Origin: Saturnia japonica
Lineage: Eukaryota; Arthropoda; Insecta; Lepidoptera; Saturniidae
Reading direction: 5' to 3'
Assembly: GCA_033032175.1 (NCBI GenBank)
Contig: CM065328.1
Location: 8,680,690-8,744,689 of the forward strand
DNA length: 64,000 nt
Position numbers and translations under genes: made by a program. Shown piece by piece: positions 55,371 through 64,000 of this stretch. Every line of letters begins with the position of its first letter. Position 1 is the first letter of the stretch. Under the pieces are notes generated by a model. That model was not told the DNA's origin. It did no database searches and saw only the letters and a program-made list of their open reading frames with translations.

Positions 55371-56139
55371 AAAAACTGAAATAATTAATAGCGAAAGGAA
55401 CTTCATTAATACCGGGTGTCCCACGACACCTCTCTAGTTTTTTTGAAGTGAAAACTTCTATAGCCGCGTTGAGCGATTTTTGGTAGGGGAAAAACTTATG
55501 GATTCGCGACACCGATATCCTCGATATGCTCGTGATTTATTGCGCTTGCGCCAGATTGCGACGCGACCGCGACGTAGCGACACTTATTATAGTGGCTTGT
55601 GAACATGTAATATACACTAATACATTGTATATACTCGACTGTATCATATGCATGTTTGGCTTTTTGGATGGGTAAAATCCTGTGATTTCGCGTCACCGAC
55701 ATGCTGTAATAGCAGTTTACAATTTATGAAATTTATAATGAATTTAAAAATTCAAAATAGAACAGAGTTATTCCATTGTTTTGAGTTTTCTGTTCTGTCG
55801 GCAGTCCTTATGACTGCCTCTTTTTTAAATTATAATTACGTGAAAAAGTTACTTGTTAAGGTTTTTAGAATAAAATGGCATTATGTCCAGACTCAGTTAT
55901 AAATCTCTTGATAGATGACGAAAAGGCATAAAAAAGAATACAAAAATAAAATTGCACGTAAAGAAGTCATTGGCTAAAAAGCCTAGTTTTATTATGTATG
56001 GGGATTTGTAAAGATATTTTCAGAGCGTGTTGTTTTTTATATTATCGTAAAATATCTCCCGCATATATGTTGTAGCATGTTGTGTGATATTTTTTCAAGT
56101 GTTGCCAGATGTTTCTGTGGAAGTTGGGATGTCCAGTTT
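55371..56139. other. No gene recognised
   Basis: Contains TACCGGGTGTCCCACGACAC near 55,411, a common insect-repeat opening. The 84-codon frame at 55,648-55,902 has no family features. Confidence 0.4.
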
Positions 56140-56290
56140 TTAATGCAGTGAATAATATGGGATGGTTCGGTGAATGAAAACACCGTGATGAAAACGTTTC
56201 ATGATTGTAGCTAACACCTTCAAGTTGGAAATTTGTCGCCAGTTCCAGCGATTAAACTTGAAATTCAGTCTTCAAAAACTTATTTCATTT
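56140..56290 (+). mobile_element. SINE family 1, degraded
   Basis: GGTTCGGTGAATGAAAACAC, CGTGATGAAAACGTTTCATG, ACCTTCAAGTTGGAAATTTG. The tRNA-like head is missing. Confidence 0.5.
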
Positions 56291-56319
56291 TATTTCCACT
56301 GATTATTTTATTTATATAC

Positions 56320-56820
56320 AATTAATAAAATCGAAGTGTCTGTTTGTAATGTCAAAATAACAGCTTTTTACTAAATGCATATGAAAGTATATACGATACA
56401 TATAACAAAAACTATGTTTTTTAAATATTTGACTGTCTATCAGTCTGTTTGTTCCGGGTAATCACCGAAACGGTGGACCGATTTCGACGGGACTTTCACT
56501 GATAGATAGCTAATGTTATAAGGAGTGTATAGAGAAGAAACCTAAGTTAATTTTTATTTTTTTAAAGAAATAGGGTCCACGCAAATAGAAAAAGTCTGGT
56601 CATGGTAAATCAATTCGGGCGCTTAAATGGCTTACGCTGAGTAATACATAAGATATAATATATCAAATTAATGTAGTACATAGTTATAGAAATTAAAAAA
56701 ACCTACAAAAAAGACAGTGAGGGTATATCTTCAAAGGAACAACTACAATAAGCATTTTTGTCTTTAACATTCGCGGGTATGCTCGATCAATGGCATTTTT
56801 TAAGCATGTGAGCGTAATTT
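56320..56820 (+). repeat. Interspersed repeat family B, long copy
   Basis: AAATCGAAGTGTCTGTTTGT, ATATGAAAGTATATACGATA, GGGACTTTCACTGATAGATA, GGCGCTTAAATGGCTTACGC-like block, ATTCGCGGGTATGCTCGATC. Ends before the GCCGCGG part. A poly(T) run of about 20 follows at 56,838. Confidence 0.7.
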
Positions 56821-57019
56821 CATATATTGGTTATTTGTTTTTTTTTTTTTTTTTTCGTTTGTATTTACTTTTAATTGCTTCTCAAGGAACACAGAAGTTG
56901 GCTATAGTAAAACACCTGTTCGAAGATTGACGTAATATAATAAAATAAGGCTAATTTTATTCGATGATGGACCAAATCACTGTATTGAATTATAAGAGCT
57001 AAAAGTAGAATTCCTCTAA

Positions 57020-57110
57020 CTTAAAATCGCAAAAATCCTTTATTCAGCTTAGACTCTAAGAAGACACTTATGAATATTATAAAAATACTTTAATACCACC
57101 GGTTCGAAAA
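57020..57110 (+). repeat. Retroelement tail fragment
   Basis: AAATCCTTTATTCAGCTTAG, CTCTAAGAAGACACTTATGA: a diverged relative of the block inserted in the mariner at 13,744-13,865. Confidence 0.5.
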
Positions 57111-57409
57111 GTATCCGTAGCTATGTACTGCTATTTATAGTTAACCTGATTTGCAGTCCCGTTTTAAATTCCGTTTCGCATTTAAACTGGTTGTGAAGTT
57201 TTGAAGTTGGCAACACTAGATCTCACCGTAAATACAGTAAGCGTGTTCATTACTATTCAACATCACGGAACGCAGGCTGCGGCAGCTTACGTACACGTAC
57301 GTGGCATAGACTTCGCACAGATCGACTTCTTAGTGGAGCGGTTTACTCTTAACCCTTCCACGTATACTCTGAATAGGAAAAAATTGGAACGATAAACTTT
57401 TTTACATTA
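57111..57409. other. No gene recognised
   Basis: A 64-codon plus frame (57,201-57,395) lies in a less AT-rich patch, but I recognise no domain or signal. Confidence 0.35.
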
Positions 57410-57545
57410 TAGCCCGGCGGGCAGTACAAAATACTCAGGCTTACTGTAGGGATTCGAACTCATCTCTGTCATGTCCATCTACGTTGTATCCGTGCACGCT
57501 GCCACTTAACCATTGCTTCGATTACCCAATTTGAAGTCCTACACA
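57410..57545 (-). mobile_element. SINE family 1 head, minus strand
   Basis: TACTGTAGGGATTCGAACTC is the complement of a B box, and GCACGCTGCCACTTAACCAT the complement of the A-box side. The distance between them matches the other copies. Confidence 0.6.
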
Positions 57546-58284
57546 TATATGATTTTTTTGCTCTAAGCGCTTTTAAAAACGTAATTTGGCACGCATGGCC
57601 CCATGGCTCCAGGGCAATAAGTCCTAGGGGTTAACAGAATACTGGTATAATAATTATCTTTAACCTTTCCGAAACTACCTACTAAACCGCTTTATGCAAA
57701 ATTTTGTTCCAATGTTTATATTGTTGCTATTAATAAACTGACAGGCGCTCTTTATTACACCATATTTTTTTCTTTTATTCAATTACGACATTAAAATATG
57801 TCTTACGTATTTACATTATATTTTTATTTATTTTATTGGACACACCAACAAAAATTACACTAAACATTTAAATAAATAAGAACTTGATTTCTAATACAAA
57901 GTTCATTGTCATTACATGTATGTTCAACATTATTTGTAATATTGCAATACAATTTTATAAAGAAAACAACCGAATAAAACATAAAATGCGGGTAAAAGAG
58001 ACTAATTTATAATTGATTAATACAACGAAAATATTACACACTAAAAGATTTATGAATAGCAATTTTGAAATTGTTAAAAGAGCCCTGAAAGTTGTGAATG
58101 TCATCTGCATAGGGAATCTCGGATACTTCCTAGGAGTTTGTATGATAATGTTGTTTATCAGATCTGGTGAATAAGCTACTAAGTACTATGTAATTTATCT
58201 TAAAATAAAAAAAAACATGCAAGAAGAATTATGTATCTCAATTATATTATTCAGCTAAGTTTCCCTTTTATAACAGATCAACAC
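57546..58284. other. No gene recognised
   Basis: AT-rich, no shared repeat or coding signal. Confidence 0.4.
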
Positions 58285-58575
58285 GGACTGGTCTACGGGG
58301 CCACAGTTAAATGGTAGCTTCTATCATTGCACGAACAAAGAAGTTGTCAAATTCTTTCCTTTGCCATACTGTGCTGATGTGGAATAATCTCCCAACTGAT
58401 GTATTGCCTCCATACTATGTATTGCGTCCTTCAAATAATGCGTAAAGTCATTTAAGCAGGCCGGTATAAAATCTTCGTCTGCCGATGAAATTTGTGTCAG
58501 CAATGTGGCAACGGTCGCCGTTGCTTGTGAACTATACCGTATTTACCATCAGGTGCAGTAGAGTCATTTGCCGAG
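58285..58575 (+). pseudogene. LINE ORF2 C-terminal end and 3' UTR, fragment
   Basis: Relics of LPYCADVE and LPPYYVLR match the fragment at 14,126-14,420. The 3' end TTTACCATCAGGTGCAGTAG, then TCATTTGCCGAGC, is of the type seen at 21,540-21,560. Frame broken. Confidence 0.6.
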
Positions 58576-59428
58576 CTATAGTACAAATAATAACTACATA
58601 TATTGAAAACTAAGTTCACGTGACTTACAATCTTTTAATAATATTAAGTGAAAAACAGAAAAAATAATTAGGCATATATATGTATAAAAATCGGTTTTTT
58701 AATTATTTTACACTACTAATTTTTCCTATTTCATAATAAATATGAAAACGAACAAATACTTAAATAAATTTCTCGTTACGCCAGTTGCAAACAAAATAAA
58801 ATATGTAATATATTTTTAAATATACATTTTTTCATTATTTTTCCACACAGAATAGAGGAATAAAGATAATACAAAAATATATATTCAAAAACATGCTTCG
58901 CTACATAAAGTTATCTTGTTTTGTTAATCGGGTTAAGCTAATATGAAAAGTTAAAGATAATAATCAACCGCGGTAGGTGCCTACTCAAATTAGTTTGAAG
59001 CTTGTCGTGGGGAATTGTATAATTAACTAATAATTTGTATTTGAATATAAATTAGGTACTGAATCTAATACTGTATTGAATACAGTTAACTCTGATTGAG
59101 CACCACTAAGCTTACTTTCGTTGTCCGCAGGTTCGAACCCAACGGACGAACGAATTTTTTGAATTCGCGTACATTTACCAATAAAATTTTTATTGGTAAC
59201 ATTATCGGTTGACGGTAATAGAGAACATCGGGAGGAAGCCTAAACGATTATGAGATATTCTTCTAGTACCACAGTATAAGGGGAACATTACTGATGATTT
59301 GATTTAATTTGTATTTTTTTTAATAATTTTAAGGATAATGAGATCGAGAAGTCCCAGAAATGAGAATCAGTATACTAATTTCCTTTTTCTTTACATGAGT
59401 TTATAGTTATAACAAAGGTAGTATTATT
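58576..59428. other. No gene; one tRNA-like B box
   Basis: 59,120-59,150 (GTCCGCAGGTTCGAACCCAA) followed by GAATTCGCGTACATTTACCA resembles the SINE head at 52,312-52,400. The rest is AT-rich. Confidence 0.4.
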
Positions 59429-59743
59429 GGGCCGTTCAAGTATTACATAACGAAATTTTTGAATATTTTTGAGCCTCTCTCCCCCTCATGTAACGCGCAA
59501 AACCATTTTTCTGTACACCCCTATCCATCTCCCTAAAAGTTCTTCACTGACTTCAGCTTTACAGTCGAGGGATTCTTCGTAAAACAAACGAAAAGTGTTG
59601 CGATCGTAGGATATTTTAATCGCCTAGTTATTATTTAAATTTAAAAAACAACAATTTTTCGTAACGTGTTGCCCGTAACGCATCGTAACGTTTTACAAGG
59701 CCCCCATTCCCCCAAATTGCGTTACGTAATACTTGAGCGCCCC
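59429..59743. mobile_element. MITE with CAAGTATTACGTAACG inverted ends
   Basis: The left end GGGCCGTTCAAGTATTACAT (59,429) and the complement of the right end, GGGGCGCTCAAGTATTACGT (ending 59,743), pair over about 25 bases with few mismatches. 315 bp, non-coding. No 8-bp or TA duplication was found. Confidence 0.7.
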
Positions 59744-60899
59744 ATCAAATACAAATTAATACTAATTAAAAATTTTACGACGTTAAGATATTTATAATTT
59801 ACATAATTTGAAATATAAAACATAAAGTGCTGTCGTGTAATCAATCTATTATCAGATATTATAATTCGTAGTAATTAACTATTGTACAACGATTTATCTT
59901 CCAAATCTTTATCTCGTTATTTATATGGAATTATCAGAATGCTTGAATGCGGTCTCAGAACGTGCCTAAGCCACGTTGTCTCGTTTTGCACCGCTTTCAA
60001 GTGATTTTCGTAGATATTATTATGATTTCTAGTAAAACTTCAATGGAAGATTTGGAATATCAGATAAATATAATCTAATAATTAGATCTCTATAGACTTT
60101 AAGTAGTAAGACTTTATAAGTCTTTGGATTATCTTTTTTAATGTCTTCTGTGAACTTTTAATACAATCTATTATCTTAATGATATAAAAAACCTCGATAT
60201 AAAAAAAACGACGGCCAACGCTTTTGATTAAATTTTTCGAATGTATGGTAAGATTTTTTGAGAAATGGGATAGTTTTAGTCCCGATAAGTCGAGATCTAA
60301 ATTTTTTTTAAATATATCTAACGAAAATTATAATTTTAATTGTTTAAAGATTTCTCATACAACAAAACAAACAATCTCAAATTTTAGCTTTCTTACACCC
60401 ACCCTTAATATTAAGAAACGCAATTATAATGATTTTTTTAAAGAAAAAAGACTCGTAATTCGTTTTTAAGTCATGTAAGCTTTCAATGGACGTCGGTGTG
60501 AATAAATCTATTGACATAATATACCGACACTTCTCGCTATTTTACTTTGAACAAATTAGGTAAAAATGGGAGCCAAATAGACAAGGCGAATCACACCCAA
60601 CAATCGCAAGCGTATTGAATGACGAGACATTGGAACGAATTTACACAGTAAATCCAAAACAACTCGAATAGATCTTTTTGCATTTTTTGTTAGTGAATGT
60701 TCCACGACAAACAACGGACGATCCGATATATTACTGAAATTGTTTTGTTTCAATTCCAATTAATTCGGTTGGATGAATCTCTTATCAACAAACAGACTGA
60801 CAGACAACGTACAGTCTAAACAACTTGACATGGAGACATGTTATAAAACAAACATACTACTTTTTTTGCTAAGCACAGTTCTCATTTTCTTCATTAGTA
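59744..60899. other. No gene recognised
   Basis: AT-rich. Short frames at 60,224-60,469 and 60,556-60,759 carry no family features. Confidence 0.4.
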
Positions 60900-61375
60900 A
60901 ATTGCACCAGTGCGAAGTTGGGGCGTTCATAGACGCCGACCGCCCGGTGCTCGAACGGTGGATAAATAGGGACCGGGGCTTGCTGATGTTTAGGCTCTTT
61001 CTGAGTGTTCTGCGTGGGACGAGCAGCGCCGCGCTCTGACCGCGATGGTAGGAGGGAACCTCTCGCTGCAGAGTGTGGCGAGAGCCGGGAGCCGAGAGTC
61101 GGGTTGGGGGCCCGTCTTCCCATTGCACAGGTTCGGCGGACGAGGAAGACAGCTTGGGTATACTGAGTTGTCTCCTATTTAGCCCGGCGCCCGGTATTGC
61201 CGGGCCGGCTGTCGGGGCGACGCGGTGGTATGCTATCTGCAGGTCCCGCGTCGCCCCATCGTGCGGCGCGGCGGGTGGTACACCGTGGAGTTTTAGTGAG
61301 TAGAAGTCTCACATATCCACTCGTCCCCCCGGGCAGGTGTGTACCCATTAGGGGTTTCTCCACGTTAAAAAAAAA
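60900..61375 (+). mobile_element. 5'-truncated LINE 3' end with poly(A)
   Basis: A CpG-rich block in AT-rich DNA, ending GAGTTTTAGTGAGTAGAAGT, then CCCATTAGGGGTTTCTCCAC, then GTT and nine A (61,367-61,375). This 3' UTR style is familiar from R1/jockey-type lepidopteran LINEs. Overlapping frames on both strands reflect high GC rather than genes. The left border is approximate. Confidence 0.6.
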
Positions 61376-61459
61376 GGTTGCCAGTTGTTATATAAATTAT
61401 CATTTTATGTTTTAGATTTTGTAGATTGTTTGTATTCTATTAAATAGGTTTGTAATATC

Positions 61460-61750
61460 TTTACCTATACTAAAATAGTAAAGCGGAAAGTTTTCTTGTT
61501 TGTTTGTTTGTTTAAACACGCTAATCTCTGAAACTACTAGTCGGAAACGAAAATTTATTTTTCTATATAATAGGGAATTGTATAGGCTATATAAGATTGG
61601 GCTACAACTCACAGCTAGCCTTAAATATTGATTTTTGTTGCGTAAGTCGAAAGCGGAAGCCCTCCCGAACTGATTTATCCGCGTGCGCTGGCATAATAGC
61701 TGGTGTAATGTACAATGTTCTTCAAAAATATTGGTCTTTAGCATTCCTAA
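61460..61750 (+). repeat. Interspersed repeat family D
   Basis: AGTAAAGCGGAAAGTTTTCT, GGCTACAACTCACAGCTAGC, CCCTCCCGAACTGATTTATC, CGCGTGCGCTGGCATAATAG and AAAATATTGGTCTTTAGCAT. Minus copy at 34,665-34,945, partial copy at 41,360-41,490. Confidence 0.7.
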
Positions 61751-61929
61751 AATTTTATAAAGTTCAATTTTGCTCTTGCAAAGTCTTGCAAGTCTTGTCT
61801 TTGCATGTTATTGACGCAAAGTTTAGGAGATAATGAAAAATTTAAATAATTTCTACTTGCGGGAAGAACAATTATGACAGGCTGCATAGGTGTGTTGGCG
61901 GCGCGGTGTTTGTCGGATAAAATTAACAC

Positions 61930-62055
61930 GGGTGAAACAGTGGGTCACAGCTAGTATTATAATAACACCAGCATGTAAGATCCCCACTGCTGGGACGTGG
62001 GCCTCTTCCCGAGGTAAGGCACGGGTATTGGCGATTTCAAAAGCCGAGAAATTAA
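61930..62055 (+). repeat. Repeat fragments (Lepidoptera style)
   Basis: GGTGAAACAGTGGGTCACAG then CTAGT resembles the end of repeat B. CCCCACTGCTGGGACGTGGG then CCTCTTCCCGAGG (61,981-62,014) is another common repeat block. No ORF. Confidence 0.45.
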
Positions 62056-62084
62056 CAGTTCTATATTTTTGCCACATATCGCGG

Positions 62085-62360
62085 TAAGCAATGGTTGCTC
62101 GGTTGATAAGATGTACAGGACTGCGCATCGATCGACGTGAGTTCGAATCCCTGCAATGAGCACAGGCTTTCGGTGAAGGAAAACATCGTGTTGAAACCAT
62201 GGTATTGTGTTAGGGTTTTTTCTAACTACCACCATCAAGTTAAAAATCTGTGTGCCAAGCATTAATAGCTGCCGGACAGCTGCACTTGAGTGTCAGTTTT
62301 CCACTAGAATTAGCGTGCTATCATCTTGGGTAGCACAGGTGAGAATGTGACCACAAAAAA
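62085..62360 (+). mobile_element. SINE family 1, near-complete copy
   Basis: Head GCAATGGTTGCTCGGTTGAT with B box GAGTTCGAATCC (62,139-62,150). Body CTTTCGGTGAAGGAAAACAT, CAGCTGCACTTGAGTGTCAG and AATTAGCGTGCTATCATCTT. 3' end CACAGGTGAGAATGTGACCA. Aligns over its length with 14,481-14,765. Confidence 0.8.
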
Positions 62361-62679
62361 CCTAAAACGGTAAGAAAAAACAACATTCTCCCCCCAAAAA
62401 CTCTCATACGTTGTCATATTAATCACAAATGTAGGCGTTGCATTAAAAAGAAGGTTACATATTCTGAAACTATTCGATATTCGAATGGTTAAATTTTATC
62501 GTGAGCCAACTGTCGATCCTACGCTTTTAGATAACGGAATCCGAATGGAAATGTCGGTGCGACAGCTGCGCCTATGTAAATGCAACGGACTATTTGAATT
62601 TGGAATCGGTTGTCTACCGGATACTGCTTTCGTAATCTGTAGATGTTTTATTAAGCTCGTGATACAAAACTCCGTTGAT
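62361..62679. other. No gene recognised
   Basis: An 85-codon plus frame (62,485-62,742) has several cysteines but no motif I can place, and its end runs into repeat F. I treat it as unassigned. Confidence 0.35.
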
Positions 62680-62910
62680 GGATTTTTTGGTGGGATCTTA
62701 AAGAGACATGTTAAGGTTTTTGTTTCTAATTCATTAACTTAAGTTTTTGAGTTTTGACCCTATATTATATAAGATTGGTGGTGTTTTGCGTGATATAGTT
62801 TGGTTAATGTGCTTAGGTGAAGTGAATTGTAAATATAAACTGAAAGCATGCATTTTGAAATGTCACAAAAACTACCTAGATCGTTATAACAAGGGAGCCA
62901 CCATCTGGTT
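62680..62910 (+). repeat. Interspersed repeat family F
   Basis: GACCCTATATTATATAAGAT, GCGTGATATAGTTTGGTTAA, AATATAAACTGAAAGCATGC and AACAAGGGAGCCACCATCTG, in the same order as 43,255-43,450. Confidence 0.68.
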
Positions 62911-63029
62911 AGACGACATTTGAATAAAATACCTACTACTACGAAGACTTGACACCATTGACGCTGGCAAGTGCTTTTTGCGGTGCCAAAACAAGAAAAA
63001 AAAAGAAGAATAATTTCATTGAAAGGAGT

Positions 63030-63145
63030 TTTTAGCGGAATTAATTAACTTAGGTTCTTCGACCCTATATTATGTAAAATTGGTGGCATTTTGTGTGATA
63101 TAGTTTGGTTCTTGTGTATACGTGCAGTGGACTATATACCTAAAC
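63030..63145 (+). repeat. Repeat family F, second partial copy
   Basis: GACCCTATATTATGTAAAAT and GTGTGATATAGTTTGGTTCT, then GTGCAGTGGACTATATACC. The 3' half is absent. It lies about 120 bases after the previous copy in the same orientation. Confidence 0.65.
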
Positions 63146-63444
63146 TTGATCAATCTTGAAAAATCTTTCTATACCCTAGTATTCACTATAACGTTAGATT
63201 AATCATGTAAGCTATCATGCAAGCAAAAAGCTAGTGTTGTATACATTGTTATTTGATTTCAATTATCAGATTGAAAATTAATCGGTGTCTGTATCAGTTG
63301 TAATTAATAATGTTTAAATAAGTAATTAAAATGGATATTTTATTAATTATCTAACAATTTGTTTAATAATTACAACTGAATTCATTAACTACAATAAGTT
63401 ATCATCGGTTCAAATTTGCATTCCCATTTATATAAACAAATAAA

Positions 63445-63940
63445 TAAAATTGAAGTGTCTGTTTGTAATGTTAAAAGTAGCTTTATACTAAATGCATATA
63501 AAAGTAAATATATACGGTACTTACAAAAAAACACGAATTAAAAAAAATGATTTTCTATCTGTCTGTTTTTTCCGGGTAATCTGCGAAGCGGTTGCATCGA
63601 TCTTGACAGGACTTTCACTGGCAGATAGCTGATGGAATACATCAATGATGATGGATATAAGGAGTAACACAGTCTACCTTTATTTTATAGAAAGAATTAA
63701 GTTTATACTACGAAGACTTTAGGATGGTTAAATGGCGTACGCTAAGTACACTATAAGAGTTATATCAAATTAATGTAGTACATAATTGTACATCTTAAAA
63801 GGTACTATAAAAAAGTAAAAGAGAAAATATGTCTATGATTTAAGGATCACCACAATAATAGTGTTTGTCTTTAAAATAACAGGGAGCGGGCGTAACATGA
63901 TTCGCGCGTTGCGAGCGTAGCTGCGGACACATCTAGTCAT
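63445..63940 (+). repeat. Interspersed repeat family B
   Basis: AAATTGAAGTGTCTGTTTGT, TTATACTAAATGCATATAAA, GGACTTTCACTGGCAGATAG, CAGGGAGCGGGCGTAACATG and GAGCGTAGCTGCGGACACAT. Near complete. Confidence 0.72.
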
Positions 63941-64000
63941 AATATAATACTATCTTTGGACACGTCATCACTAGAGGTGGTCGTTGAATCAATAAACTGT

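Noticed and set aside
57201..57395. 64-codon frame in a slightly GC-rich patch
   Set aside because: Considered as a possible exon, but it lacks consensus splice sites at useful positions and any known motif.
60841..61363. Cluster of overlapping frames on both strands
   Set aside because: They sit in a CpG-rich LINE 3' region ending in poly(A); few stop codons there is a composition effect.
62485..62742. 85-codon cysteine-containing frame
   Set aside because: No known motif, no promoter or splice context, and its end enters repeat F.
1..64000. Search for CRISPR arrays, operons, riboswitches or a multi-gene defence or biosynthetic system
   Set aside because: No regularly spaced direct repeats with unique spacers and no gene clusters; the window is eukaryotic and repeat-dominated.

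Overview
The window looks like a stretch of insect nuclear genome, most likely from a moth or butterfly (Lepidoptera). It is AT-rich and nearly gene-empty. It is packed with interspersed repeats of the kinds familiar from lepidopteran genomes: tRNA-derived SINEs, jockey/CR1-like and RTE-like LINE tails, IS630/Tc1/mariner elements and MITEs. There is no prokaryotic organisation, no CRISPR array and no true stand-alone tRNA or rRNA gene that I can support. Lepidoptera is an inference from repeat style plus one cuticle-type gene; I cannot name the species.

One convincing host gene is present, on the plus strand at about 23,008-29,600. A TATA box (23,008) and an initiator-like TCATT are followed by a four-codon first exon (23,092-23,103), a 5.3-kb intron with consensus GT/AG ends, and a large second exon (28,437-29,405). 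The predicted product is 326 residues: a signal peptide, a glycine-rich repeat region and a proline/valine/histidine tail of PVxIPV-type repeats. This is a secreted, probably cuticular, structural protein.

Region by region: 1-3,700 holds a palindrome cluster and a decayed hAT transposase. 4,107-6,257 is an end-to-end IS630/Tc1-like transposon with 24/25-matching terminal inverted repeats and an unusually wide D-to-E spacing (81 residues). 8,200-14,800 is a mosaic of LINE and SINE pieces, a MITE and a dead mariner. 15,900-22,830 has a second tRNA-SINE family and a palindromic MITE (family P) inside another repeat. 23,000-29,600 is the cuticle gene. 29,847-30,709 is a solo LTR with a perfect 5-bp target-site duplication. 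33,600-34,950 holds repeat C, an RTE-like LINE fossil and repeat D. 37,310-41,350 is a nest: a repeat split by a Tc1-like element, itself carrying a pogo-like element and an LTR-like block. 42,400-48,500 is repeats only. 49,751-51,471 has two young LINE copies in tandem separated by three copies of one target site. 52,414-54,136 is another nest: MITE P containing a 44-bp hAT-like hairpin with an 8-bp duplication and a DD41D-type mariner relative. 54,500-64,000 is scattered SINEs, MITEs, LINE tails and unnamed repeat families.

Repeat families are given private letters (A-I, P) because I cannot match them to a library; they are defined by recurrence inside this window. Most of these elements are clearly broken. 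The only coding sequence that looks functional is the cuticle-type gene. I did not find a new multi-gene system. The most unusual items are the 44-bp hAT-like micro-element, the wide-spaced IS630/Tc1 transposase, the triple target-site LINE tandem and the nested insertions.
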